22,438 nt of DNA, taken from positions 1 through 22,438 of the forward strand of contig JAUYPN010000075.1 of assembly GCA_030695725.1 (NCBI GenBank), given 5' to 3'. The notes under the pieces are model-generated. The model saw nothing but the letters and a program-made list of their open reading frames with translations, was not told the DNA's origin and ran no database searches. Source of the DNA: Candidatus Omnitrophota bacterium (lineage in GTDB: Bacteria; Omnitrophota; Gorgyraeia; 2-01-FULL-45-10). The position numbers and the translations under genes were made by a program. Position 1 is the stretch's first letter. Each line of letters begins with the position of its first letter. Below are positions 6,962-14,593 of this stretch, piece by piece.

Positions 6962-7935
6962 CTCACCATTATCACGTCACCTGACGATATTTTTTCAAGC
7001 AAACCCGATTCCGTTCTGACAACGAGCGCGCCGTCGGGATTTATGTCGTGCGCCAGGGCTTCAAAAGTTTTTCCGGCAAGCGTTACCTTGACTCTCGAGC
7101 CGATCATCACGGAAAGGTCCTTCCATATATCTATGATGGGCTCGAATCCTTCCGTTTTCATCAGATTATAATACTCTTCGAGCTTTTCTAACACTCTTTT
7201 AGTAAGTTCAACCCTCGACAAGGTGACCTTCTCACCGCGGCGGCGGAGCTCCTCTCTCATGGATGTGGCGCCCTTGGGAAGCTGCTTGACAGGAAGATCG
7301 ACATTTATGCCTATCCCCAGAACGACAAAATCCACGCTGTCCTGTTCTGCCTTCATCTGGGTTAATATCCCGCATAACTTCCTCGGGCCCATCATTATGT
7401 CGTTGGGCCACTTTATAGTGACTTCCAGAGAACTTAAGTCCCTTATCGCCTGGGCCACGGCTACGGCGGCAAGAAGGGTGATTCTTGAAATTTCGTTCGG
7501 AGCGATGGAGGGCCTCAATATGCAGGACATATATATTCCGCCTTTGGACGGGCTCGACCAGCACCTTCCGTGCCTGCCCTTGCCTTTCACCTGTTCATCG
7601 GCCAGGATGACGGTACCTTCCTTCATGCCTTTCTCGGCGAGCTCATAAGCGATAATATTTGTTGAATCCACCTTCCTGTAAGATATGACGCTCTTGCCGA
7701 AGACTTTCGTCTTCAGTTTCCACTTTATCTCCGATGGTATCAAAGAATCCGGTATCGCCACGAGCTTATATCCCAAATGAGGCAGGGCCTCTATATCATA
7801 ACCTTCTTCGCGGAGTTTCTCCATATGCTTCCATATGGCGGCGCGCGAAACACCCGCCAATTTACAAAGTTCCTCGCCGGAAACATAAGAGTCTTTGTTA
7901 TGCCGCAGTACGTTCAGTATCTTTTCGTCGAGCAT
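6958..7935 (-). CDS. birA: Biotin-protein ligase with N-terminal DNA-binding domain (BirA)
   Basis: Attaches biotin to carboxylase carrier proteins via biotinyl-AMP, and likely also represses biotin genes. In this 325-residue protein, residues 1-60 form a winged helix-turn-helix (SGEELCKLAGVSRAAIWKHM). The ligase domain has the biotinyl-AMP loop GKGRHGR at 118-124 and KWPND at 175-179, with a small C-terminal SH3-like domain. It is therefore the bifunctional class. Its ATG at 7935 lies inside the 3' end of uvrB (38-bp overlap), preceded by AGGGAA. It overlaps coaX at the other end. No biotin biosynthesis gene or BirA operator is visible here, so the repressor role is inferred from the domain. 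Confidence 0.94.
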   Translation of the reverse strand: MLDEKILNVLRHNKDSYVSGEELCKLAGVSRAAIWKHMEKLREEGYDIEALPHLGYKLVAIPDSLIPSEIKWKLKTKVFGKSVISYRKVDSTNIIAYELAEKGMKEGTVILADEQVKGKGRHGRCWSSPSKGGIYMSCILRPSIAPNEISRITLLAAVAVAQAIRDLSSLEVTIKWPNDIMMGPRKLCGILTQMKAEQDSVDFVVLGIGINVDLPVKQLPKGATSMREELRRRGEKVTLSRVELTKRVLEKLEEYYNLMKTEGFEPIIDIWKDLSVMIGSRVKVTLAGKTFEALAHDINPDGALVVRTESGLLEKISSGDVIMVR

Positions 7936-9895
7936 ATTTTTCCCTTAGTTCCTTTATCTGATCGCGCAGGACAGCCGCGCGCTCAAATTGCAGGTTTCTC
8001 GCGGCGACTTCCATATCATGCTGCAGCTCGCCTATCAATGATGTTATATCATACTCTGCGTCGGTTTCTTCAACTACTTCGGCGATGACCTCGCGGGCCT
8101 TCTTATAGGATTCGATGCCTTCCTTGACGGCCTTCTCTATAGAACGCGGCGTGATATTGTGTTTCTTATTAAAGGCCATCTGGATCTCACGGCGCCGGTC
8201 GGTTTCGTCTATCGTCTTCTTCATAGACTTGGTGATCCTATCCGCGTACATAATGACCTCGCCGTTGATATGGCGCGCCGCGCGCCCCGCCACCTGTATA
8301 AGGCTCGTCTCGCTCCTTAAAAACCCCTCTTTGTCCGCGTCAAGTATGGCGACTAAGGATACTTCGGGCAGGTCCAGCCCCTCTCTCAATAAGTTTATCC
8401 CTATGAGGCAGTCGAATTTATTCAGTCTCAGATCCCTTAATATCTCCACCCTCTCTATGGCGTCTATCTCCGAATGCAGATACTTCACCCTTAATCCAAA
8501 ATTTTTGAGGAATCCGGTAAGGTCTTCGGATAATCTTTTTGTAAGCGTAGTTACCAGTATCCTCTCTTTCTTCGCCGCCCTCAGGCGTATCTCTTTTACG
8601 AGATCGTCTATCTGACCCTTCGTCGGCCTCACCTCGATCGGCGGGTCTATCAGGCCCGTCGGCCTTATGACCTGCTCTACGACTTCGCGTCCGGATCTTT
8701 TAAGTTCATACTCGCTGGGAGTGGCGGAAACATATATTGTATCACCTGTGATCTTTTCAAACTCCTCAAACTTCAACGGCCTGTTATCGAGGGCTGAAGG
8801 AAGCCTGAAGCCGTATTCTATGAGAGTCTCCTTGCGCGCTTTATCTCCGTAATACATGCCCCCTATCTGAGGCACGGTCACATGGGATTCATCTATGAAT
8901 AGCAAAAAATCTTTAGGAAAGTAGTCCAGAAGGCACCATGGCCTGGATCCCGCGGGCCTACCCGATACATGGCGGGAATAATTTTCTATGCCGCTACAGT
9001 AACCGACCTCGCGCATCATCTCAAGATCATATTTTGTGCGGGATTCGAGGCGCTGGGCCTCTACTATTTTTTTATCCCGCTTCAGTTCCGCGAGCCGCGA
9101 ATCCAGCTCCTCTTCGATAGACCCGATCGCTCTCTCTATCCTGTCGGGCGTAGTGACAAAGTGCTTGGCGGGATATATGCCGATCTTGCGCATATTGGTG
9201 ATTGTATTACCCGTCAAAGGGTTAATTTCGTATATGCGCTCTATCCTGTCGCCCGATTGTTCCACCCGATACGCCGTCTTCGTATACGCCGGAAATATCT
9301 CTACGGTATCGCCTCTCACTCTGAAGGTCGAACGCTTCAGGTCGTAATCGTTCCTCGTGTAGTGTATGAATATGAGCTTCCTCAATACTTCGTCCCTGGA
9401 GATCTCCTGACCCTCTTCCAGAAAGACGAGCATCTCGCCGTATTCTTCCGGAGAACCGAGGCCGTATATGCACGATACGCTCGATACTATCAAACAGTCG
9501 CGTCTCGACATTAGCGAGCTTGTCGCCGAGAGCCTCAAGCGGTCTATATCTTCGTTTATGGAAGCGTCCTTCTCTATATAGATATCTCTCTGCGGGATAT
9601 ACGCTTCGGGCTGGTAATAATCGTAATAGCTTACGTAATATTCGACGGCGTTTTTCGGGAAGAACTCTTTAAATTCGCTGTAGAGCTGCGCGGCAAGTGT
9701 CTTATTGTGAGATATCACAAGCGTTGGCCTGTCCACTTTGGCGATGATCGACGCTGCTGTGAAAGTTTTGCCGCTGCCTGTTACTCCAAGCAGTGTCTGG
9801 AATTGCTTGCCGACCTTTAAACCAGCGATCAGCTTTTCGATGGCCCGCGGCTGATCACCTTCAGGCTTAAAGTTGCTTACGAGTTTGAACGGCAT
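7898..9895 (-). CDS. uvrB: Excinuclease ABC subunit B
   Basis: Damage-verification helicase of nucleotide excision repair; works with UvrA and UvrC on DNA. The 665-residue length is normal. Walker A GVTGSGKT is at 37-44, and the DNA-clamping beta-hairpin region YYVSYYDYYQPEAYIP starts near 86. DESH and VSATPSEYEL are the middle helicase motifs, and QVAGRAARH is motif VI. The C-terminal UVR domain (IGELQHDMEVAARNLQFERA) binds UvrC. ATG at 9895 follows the nadC stop by two bases. The 3' end overlaps birA by 38 bp in another frame. No SOS box is evident nearby, consistent with transcription from the upstream valS-nadC run. Confidence 0.97.
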   Translation of the reverse strand: MPFKLVSNFKPEGDQPRAIEKLIAGLKVGKQFQTLLGVTGSGKTFTAASIIAKVDRPTLVISHNKTLAAQLYSEFKEFFPKNAVEYYVSYYDYYQPEAYIPQRDIYIEKDASINEDIDRLRLSATSSLMSRRDCLIVSSVSCIYGLGSPEEYGEMLVFLEEGQEISRDEVLRKLIFIHYTRNDYDLKRSTFRVRGDTVEIFPAYTKTAYRVEQSGDRIERIYEINPLTGNTITNMRKIGIYPAKHFVTTPDRIERAIGSIEEELDSRLAELKRDKKIVEAQRLESRTKYDLEMMREVGYCSGIENYSRHVSGRPAGSRPWCLLDYFPKDFLLFIDESHVTVPQIGGMYYGDKARKETLIEYGFRLPSALDNRPLKFEEFEKITGDTIYVSATPSEYELKRSGREVVEQVIRPTGLIDPPIEVRPTKGQIDDLVKEIRLRAAKKERILVTTLTKRLSEDLTGFLKNFGLRVKYLHSEIDAIERVEILRDLRLNKFDCLIGINLLREGLDLPEVSLVAILDADKEGFLRSETSLIQVAGRAARHINGEVIMYADRITKSMKKTIDETDRRREIQMAFNKKHNITPRSIEKAVKEGIESYKKAREVIAEVVEETDAEYDITSLIGELQHDMEVAARNLQFERAAVLRDQIKELREKYARRKDTERTAA

Positions 9896-9897
9896 CT

Positions 9898-10773
9898 TTA
9901 CACGATTTCCAGGGATAGATCTATCGATTTTACGGAATGGGTAAGCGCGCCGATGGATATCATGTCAACGCCCGTGTCCGCGTACTGATCTATATTATCT
10001 ATGGTGATTCCACCGGACACCTCAAGCATGGCCTTCGTCTTTGACATACGCCGTATCTCAACGCAGGCCTTGACAAGTTTGGGCGTCATATTATCCAGCA
10101 TTATGATATCAGGTTTCCCTTGCAGGGCATCCTGAAATTCGGCAGTGTCGGTCACTTCTATTTCTATAACGGTACCCCTTATATTCTTCTTCCTCGCCGT
10201 TTCTACCAGATCTTTCAAGCTTGTTTTTTTGCTGATAGCTGACAGCTGACAGCTGATAGCTTTTATATGATTATCCTTTATCAGCGCCTGGTCATACAGC
10301 CCCATACGATGATTCGCGCCCCCGCCCACAGAGACGGCGTACTTTTCGAGATAGCGCAGTAACGGATAGGTCTTGCGCGTATCCATTATCTTCACGCCGT
10401 ACGGTTTCGCTTTGTCAACAAATGCCTTTGTCTTGGTGGATATGCCGCTTAAAAATCCTATAAAATTGAGCATCGTCCGTTCCGCGCGCAAAATAGAGCT
10501 GACGCGGCCTTCCAGGAAAGCCAGCTCCTTATCCTTGCCGACAAAATCTCCGTCATTGCAATTTGGCTTGAAGCGTACGCTGTAATCGACCTGGGCCATG
10601 GCCCACTCAGCTATCTTGAGCCCGCACACGACGCAATCTTCCTTTGCGATCATCGTCGCGCGGGAGCTTAAGAATTTATCGACCAACGCTGTGGTAGTGA
10701 TATCGCCCTTGCCGATATCCTCTTTCAGCGCCGCCTTGATTATGGGTAATACTCTGTCTCTGTCTAACTGCAC
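9898..10773 (-). CDS. nadC: Nicotinate-nucleotide pyrophosphorylase (quinolinate phosphoribosyltransferase)
   Basis: Converts quinolinate and PRPP to nicotinate mononucleotide in de novo NAD synthesis. The 291-residue protein shows AERTMLNF (97-104), DTRKTYPLLR (131-140; most relatives read TTPGLR), GGGANHR (150-156), IKDNHI (165-170), IEIEV and EVSGGI (251-256), so the active-site set looks complete. Directly after KDNHI, residues 172-181 (AISCQLSAIS) are encoded by a heptamer repeat at 10231-10262. The spacing to the next conserved block is about ten residues longer than in well-known NadC proteins. The start is GTG at 10773 with AGAGG just upstream, 40 bp after the valS stop. nadA and nadB are not in the window. 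Confidence 0.94.
   Translation of the reverse strand: MQLDRDRVLPIIKAALKEDIGKGDITTTALVDKFLSSRATMIAKEDCVVCGLKIAEWAMAQVDYSVRFKPNCNDGDFVGKDKELAFLEGRVSSILRAERTMLNFIGFLSGISTKTKAFVDKAKPYGVKIMDTRKTYPLLRYLEKYAVSVGGGANHRMGLYDQALIKDNHIKAISCQLSAISKKTSLKDLVETARKKNIRGTVIEIEVTDTAEFQDALQGKPDIIMLDNMTPKLVKACVEIRRMSKTKAMLEVSGGITIDNIDQYADTGVDMISIGALTHSVKSIDLSLEIV
10231..10262. repeat. Heptamer repeat (family B half-element) inside nadC
   Basis: Four units of GCTGAYA in tandem, followed by a partial unit, preceded on the plus strand by a run of T. It corresponds to one arm of the inverted repeats at 5667-5735 and 6060-6120. In the nadC frame 30 bases are read as ten residues with no stop, so the reading frame is preserved. 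Confidence 0.85.
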
Positions 10774-10813
10774 AAAACCTCTTCTGTGGAGCAGCCGAAG
10801 GCCTTCTCCGCGC

Positions 10814-13453
10814 TCAACCTATATTCTTCAGGTTGTATTTAAGTTTCTTTATCTGTAATTCAAGGTCCGCTTTTCGGGCCTTTTGCTTTTCTATGACATC
10901 TTCCGGGGCCTTGGAAGTAAAATGCTTGTCTTTAAGCCTTGCGCTGATCGATTTTATCTCGCCGGCAAGCTTATCTTCATCTTTCTTTAACCTGGCCTTC
11001 TCCTTGTCAAAATCTATTATGCCCTCCAGCGGCACATAGATCTCAAAATCCCCGACGACGCTTGCGGCGGAGTTTTTTGGCTTAGGCGCCTTCCCCACCT
11101 TCAGGCTCGACAATCTTGACAGCTTTTTGATCATATCCGTATTTTCATTAAGAAATGTTTCGTCTTTCTTATCATGAATACTTATCAGTGCCGACATCTC
11201 ACGCTTGGGCTCAATATTCCACACACTCCTTATGTTCCTTATCGCTGTTATGACATCTATGAGGCATCTCATATCGTTTTGGGCTTCTTCTGATATTATA
11301 TTCTTCTGCATATGCGGCCACGGCTGTATCATTATCGAGTCGCCTGCGGCGTCTTTTGATCTCGGAAGCTCCTGCCATATCTCTTCCGTTATGAATGGCA
11401 TGAACGGGTGGAGCATCCTTAAGCTCTTCTCCAGAACCTTATACAGCACTACCTGTGTCTTCATATCTCCTATGGTGGATTTCGCTATCTCTATGTACCA
11501 GTCGCAGAACTCATGCCAGATGAACTCATATATGGTATTCGCCGCTTCGTTGAATTTGTATTCACCCAGGCACTTTTCGACGCTCTTCAGGGTAGAATAA
11601 AGGCGCGACAATATCCATCTTTCGGATAGATTCAGTTCCGACTCCTTAAAAAATACGCACAGATCCACATTTATATATTCCTCCTTCATATTCATAAGGA
11701 TGAATCTCGACGCATTCCATAATTTGTTTGCGAAGTTCCTTCCGAGCTCAAACTTATTTTCGGAGAGGAATACGTCCTGGCCCTGGGCGGTTATCGATAT
11801 TATGCTGAAACGCATCGCGTCCGTCCCATATTTCTTTATCATATCGAGCGGATCTATTACGTTGCCTAAGGACTTGGACATCTTTGTGCCGGTCACGTCG
11901 CGCACAGTGCCGTGTATATACACATCTTTAAACGGGATATCCCCCATAAATTCCATGCCGGCCATTATCATGCGCGCCACCCAGAAGAATATTATCTCCT
12001 GCGCCGTTACCAGAGAATTTGTGGGATAGAAATATTTCAGGTCCGGTGTCTCTTTCGGCCAACCAAATGTCGAGAACGGCCATAACCATGAAGAGAACCA
12101 TGTATCGAGCACGTCGGGATCTTGCTCTATATTCTTCAGGCCGCATTTAGAACATTTATCCGGCGCAACTTTTAAAACCATCACTTCGCCGCAGTCTTTG
12201 CAATAATAGACCGGTATACGGTGGCCCCACCAGATCTGGCGGGATATGCACCAATCCCGTATATTATTCATCCAATCGAGATAGACCTTGGTCCAGCGCA
12301 CCGGATAAAATTTGATCCTGCCGTCATTGACCGCCTCTATGGCCGGTTGGGCAAGAGGCTTCATCTTGACGAACCACTGCGGTGAAAGGCGCGGCTCCAC
12401 CATGGTGTGACAGCGGTAACAATGGCCGACCGCGTGGCGATGCGGCTCGCTCTTTATAAAGAGACCGCGATCTTTCAGATCCGTTATTATGGCCTCTCTC
12501 GCTTCAAGGCGGTCCATGCCCTCATAATCGCCGCCGATAGAGTTTATCGTAGCGTCCCCATTCATTACGTTGATCTGCTCGAGGCCATACTTTTGTCCGA
12601 GGCCGAAGTCTACAGGGTCATGGGCGGGGGTGACCTTTAGAGCGCCCGTGCCGAACTTCATGTCGACTAATGGATCGTAAATCACTTTCAATTCCCTGTT
12701 CAATATAGGCAATAGAAGGGTTTTATTCTTCAGGTCTTTATATCTCTTGTCCTTCGGGTTGACGGCTATGGCGACATCCCCCAGCATCGTCTCAGGCCTC
12801 GTGGTTGCAACTACGACGAACTCTTTACTGTCTTTGATAGGATATTTGATATGATAGAGAAGACCATCGACATCCTTATGCTGCGATTCTTCGTCGGATA
12901 GCGCAGTCTGGCAGCGCGGGCACCAGTTGATGATATAGTTGCCTCTGTATATTAGGCCTTTTTCATACAACCTTATGAATACTTCGAGAACCGCTTCGGA
13001 CAGCCCTTCATCCATAGTGAAACGCGTTCTGTCCCAATCGCAGGAACATCCGAGCTTTTTAAGCTGTCTTATTATGGTGGATCCGTAATCCTGGCGCCAT
13101 TTCCACACTTCTTCAATAAATTTATCCCTGCCCAGATCCTGACGCTTTATGCCCGCCCTTGCAAGCTTCTTCTCAACGACATTCTGGGTCGCTATGCCGG
13201 CGTGATCCGTGCCCGGCATCCATTCGGTTTCAAAGCCTTTCATACGGTTAAATCTTATAAGGATATCCTGGATGGTGTTGTTGAGGGCATGGCCCATATG
13301 AAGTATTCCAGTGATATTAGGGGGCGGAATTACTATTGAGTAAGGTTTCTTTGAAGAGTCCGGCTTGCCGCGAAAATAACCTTTATCTTCCCAGTTCTTA
13401 TATACGGCGTCTTCGCTTCCCTGAGGATCGTAAGCCTTGGCCAGTTCACGCAT
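10814..13453 (-). CDS. valS: Valine--tRNA ligase
   Basis: Class I synthetase that charges tRNA-Val and edits threonyl-tRNA-Val. The 879-residue length is normal. The HIGH-type motif HMGH is at 52-55 and KMSKS at 524-528. The editing domain shows TTRPETMLGD near 217 and PAHDPVDF near 276. Cysteine pairs CYRC (345-348), CKDC (418-421) and CSKC (434-437) suggest bound zinc. The C-terminal 60-70 residues are Lys/Glu-rich and coiled-coil-like, as expected for the ValS tRNA-binding arm. ATG 13453 lies 21 bp after the ACT-protein stop and has no clear Shine-Dalgarno. No T-box or other leader is visible, since the upstream gap is too short. Confidence 0.97.
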   Translation of the reverse strand: MRELAKAYDPQGSEDAVYKNWEDKGYFRGKPDSSKKPYSIVIPPPNITGILHMGHALNNTIQDILIRFNRMKGFETEWMPGTDHAGIATQNVVEKKLARAGIKRQDLGRDKFIEEVWKWRQDYGSTIIRQLKKLGCSCDWDRTRFTMDEGLSEAVLEVFIRLYEKGLIYRGNYIINWCPRCQTALSDEESQHKDVDGLLYHIKYPIKDSKEFVVVATTRPETMLGDVAIAVNPKDKRYKDLKNKTLLLPILNRELKVIYDPLVDMKFGTGALKVTPAHDPVDFGLGQKYGLEQINVMNGDATINSIGGDYEGMDRLEAREAIITDLKDRGLFIKSEPHRHAVGHCYRCHTMVEPRLSPQWFVKMKPLAQPAIEAVNDGRIKFYPVRWTKVYLDWMNNIRDWCISRQIWWGHRIPVYYCKDCGEVMVLKVAPDKCSKCGLKNIEQDPDVLDTWFSSWLWPFSTFGWPKETPDLKYFYPTNSLVTAQEIIFFWVARMIMAGMEFMGDIPFKDVYIHGTVRDVTGTKMSKSLGNVIDPLDMIKKYGTDAMRFSIISITAQGQDVFLSENKFELGRNFANKLWNASRFILMNMKEEYINVDLCVFFKESELNLSERWILSRLYSTLKSVEKCLGEYKFNEAANTIYEFIWHEFCDWYIEIAKSTIGDMKTQVVLYKVLEKSLRMLHPFMPFITEEIWQELPRSKDAAGDSIMIQPWPHMQKNIISEEAQNDMRCLIDVITAIRNIRSVWNIEPKREMSALISIHDKKDETFLNENTDMIKKLSRLSSLKVGKAPKPKNSAASVVGDFEIYVPLEGIIDFDKEKARLKKDEDKLAGEIKSISARLKDKHFTSKAPEDVIEKQKARKADLELQIKKLKYNLKNIG

Positions 13454-13474
13454 AAGATCTACACATAAATTTAT

Positions 13475-13900
13475 CTACACAACGATATATTTGCTCAATA
13501 TCGCCATCGCTCTTTCGTTGTCGCCGGTCTGCAGAACCATTCTCGAAAAGCCTTTGGCCGCGCATGTGCATGGCGTTAAGTATACATATCTTATATCTAT
13601 CTTATTCTCTTTCATCTCGGTGGAGACTACTTTTAAGGCGCCCGGTTTATTATCAAGATCCACCAATAAAACCTCGGTCTCCTTCACGGATTTATACTTC
13701 ATCTTTTTAAGTTCATTCACTATAACTAGATTGGCATTTGTAACCAGCAATAGCTTTGCTATTGGCCCTACTTCATAGCCCAAAGCCGCCTCTATATTGA
13801 TCCCTTTCAGGCTGAGCATCTTCGATACGTCCGCCAAAATACCGACCTTATTCTTAGTAGTTATCGTTATTTCTTCTCCAAGAGTGATATTTTTTATCAT
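13475..13900 (-). CDS. Tandem ACT-domain protein
   Basis: A 141-residue protein built almost only of two ACT-like ligand-binding modules. The first, about 8-65, contains the diagnostic NKVGILADVSKMLSLKGINI. The second, about 76-138, contains DLDNKPGALKVVSTEMKENK. There is no catalytic or DNA-binding domain, no signal peptide and no membrane segment, so it is probably a cytoplasmic amino-acid sensor or a regulatory subunit of an unknown partner. ATG 13900 overlaps the stop of the preceding lipoprotein gene in an ATGA tetranucleotide, indicating translational coupling. valS follows after 21 bp. The ligand cannot be told from sequence. Stand-alone double-ACT proteins of this size are known but mostly uncharacterised. 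Confidence 0.85.
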   Translation of the reverse strand: MIKNITLGEEITITTKNKVGILADVSKMLSLKGINIEAALGYEVGPIAKLLLVTNANLVIVNELKKMKYKSVKETEVLLVDLDNKPGALKVVSTEMKENKIDIRYVYLTPCTCAAKGFSRMVLQTGDNERAMAILSKYIVV

Positions 13901-14286
13901 ATGCGATCCTCCTCTATCTTATTGGCTACAAATGCGGCCAGGTCTATGTTGCCGGACGCTACCTCCGCGCGGCACTTACCTTTACCCGTGGAAGTCACCA
14001 ATATACCCACCTGGGTCGTGTCTATCGTGGAGCGGAAAACATTCTGAAAATTATCCGCGAGTATATACTGTTTTCTACTGCTCTCCCTGACTATCGCCCT
14101 CATATCCTTCAGGACATCTTTTATCTTCGCGAAGCAATCGGGTGCCGCCATATCAAAATCCCGGACCTGCTTTGTCCTGGAATGCTTAACGTCGTTCATT
14201 GAATAACCGACAAACTCCTGCCTCACCTGCGCCGCGGAGCATCCGCATAAACCCACAAGCAATAACACCGCCAATAATCTCTTCAC
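13897..14286 (-). CDS. Small predicted lipoprotein, function unknown
   Basis: I do not recognise this family. Starting from GTG at 14286 the protein has 129 residues: MKRLLAVLLLVGLCGC gives a short basic-hydrophobic signal with a lipobox-like LCGC, so Cys16 would be lipidated and the protein exported. The mature part is mixed alpha/beta, with a segment around FAKIKDVLKDMRAIVRE and a late IDTTQVGILVTSTGKGKCRAEVAS. That resembles small periplasmic lipoproteins of about this size. AAAGGA sits about six bases before this GTG. A longer reading from GTG 14334 adds 16 residues before the signal and begins inside the inverted-repeat element, so I reject it. The stop overlaps the ACT gene start. Confidence 0.75.
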   Translation of the reverse strand: MKRLLAVLLLVGLCGCSAAQVRQEFVGYSMNDVKHSRTKQVRDFDMAAPDCFAKIKDVLKDMRAIVRESSRKQYILADNFQNVFRSTIDTTQVGILVTSTGKGKCRAEVASGNIDLAAFVANKIEEDRI

Positions 14287-14317
14287 GTGATTTCCTTTCA
14301 AATCGCTATTCTTACGA

Positions 14318-14553
14318 ATAAAACTTTTCTTCACTACACCTAACTGATCGCGGGTCCTGCCATTGGATCACCCAAATTTTGTAATTTGGGGTTTACAATA
14401 GACAAGATATATACCCTTGGTATCTGTGTGTCGGGCAGCCCCTATCCTTAAACTCCCGGGGCTAAACGCCCTCCACCCCCATCCCAAATTTAAAATTTGG
14501 GTCCCATCCAATGTCACCCGCAATTGATATCTCCTAGAACAGAAAAGTTTTAT
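14318..14553. mobile_element. MITE-like inverted-repeat element, 236 bp
   Basis: The ends are perfect 13-bp inverted repeats, ATAAAACTTTTCT at 14318-14330 and its complement at 14541-14553. Similarity continues inward over about 62 bp per arm, including shared CGGGT, ATTGGAT and CCCAAATTTT blocks. The core holds further small hairpins: CCCAAATT/AATTTGGG at 14371-14378 and 14383-14390, AGCCCC/GGGGCT at 14437-14442 and 14458-14463, and CCCAAATTT/AAATTTGGG near 14483-14501. There is no credible coding sequence. I see no clear target-site duplication. It fills the 14287-14593 interval between the rng and lipoprotein genes, apart from about 30-40 unremarkable bases on each side. It could be a non-autonomous transposon or a structured RNA/terminator element. 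Confidence 0.65.
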
Positions 14554-14593
14554 CAAGATGTGAAGAGAGTGTCAGAGAGAGTGAAAATTTCCT

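Noticed and set aside
10787..10813. GC-rich hairpin (centre GAAGGCCTTC) between valS and nadC as terminator
   Set aside because: The stem is short and no T run follows on the minus strand. nadC begins a few bases later, so it is unlikely to end transcription.
14368..14556. 62-codon minus-strand open frame
   Set aside because: It lies almost entirely inside the inverted-repeat element, mirrors its arms, and lacks a ribosome site or domain.
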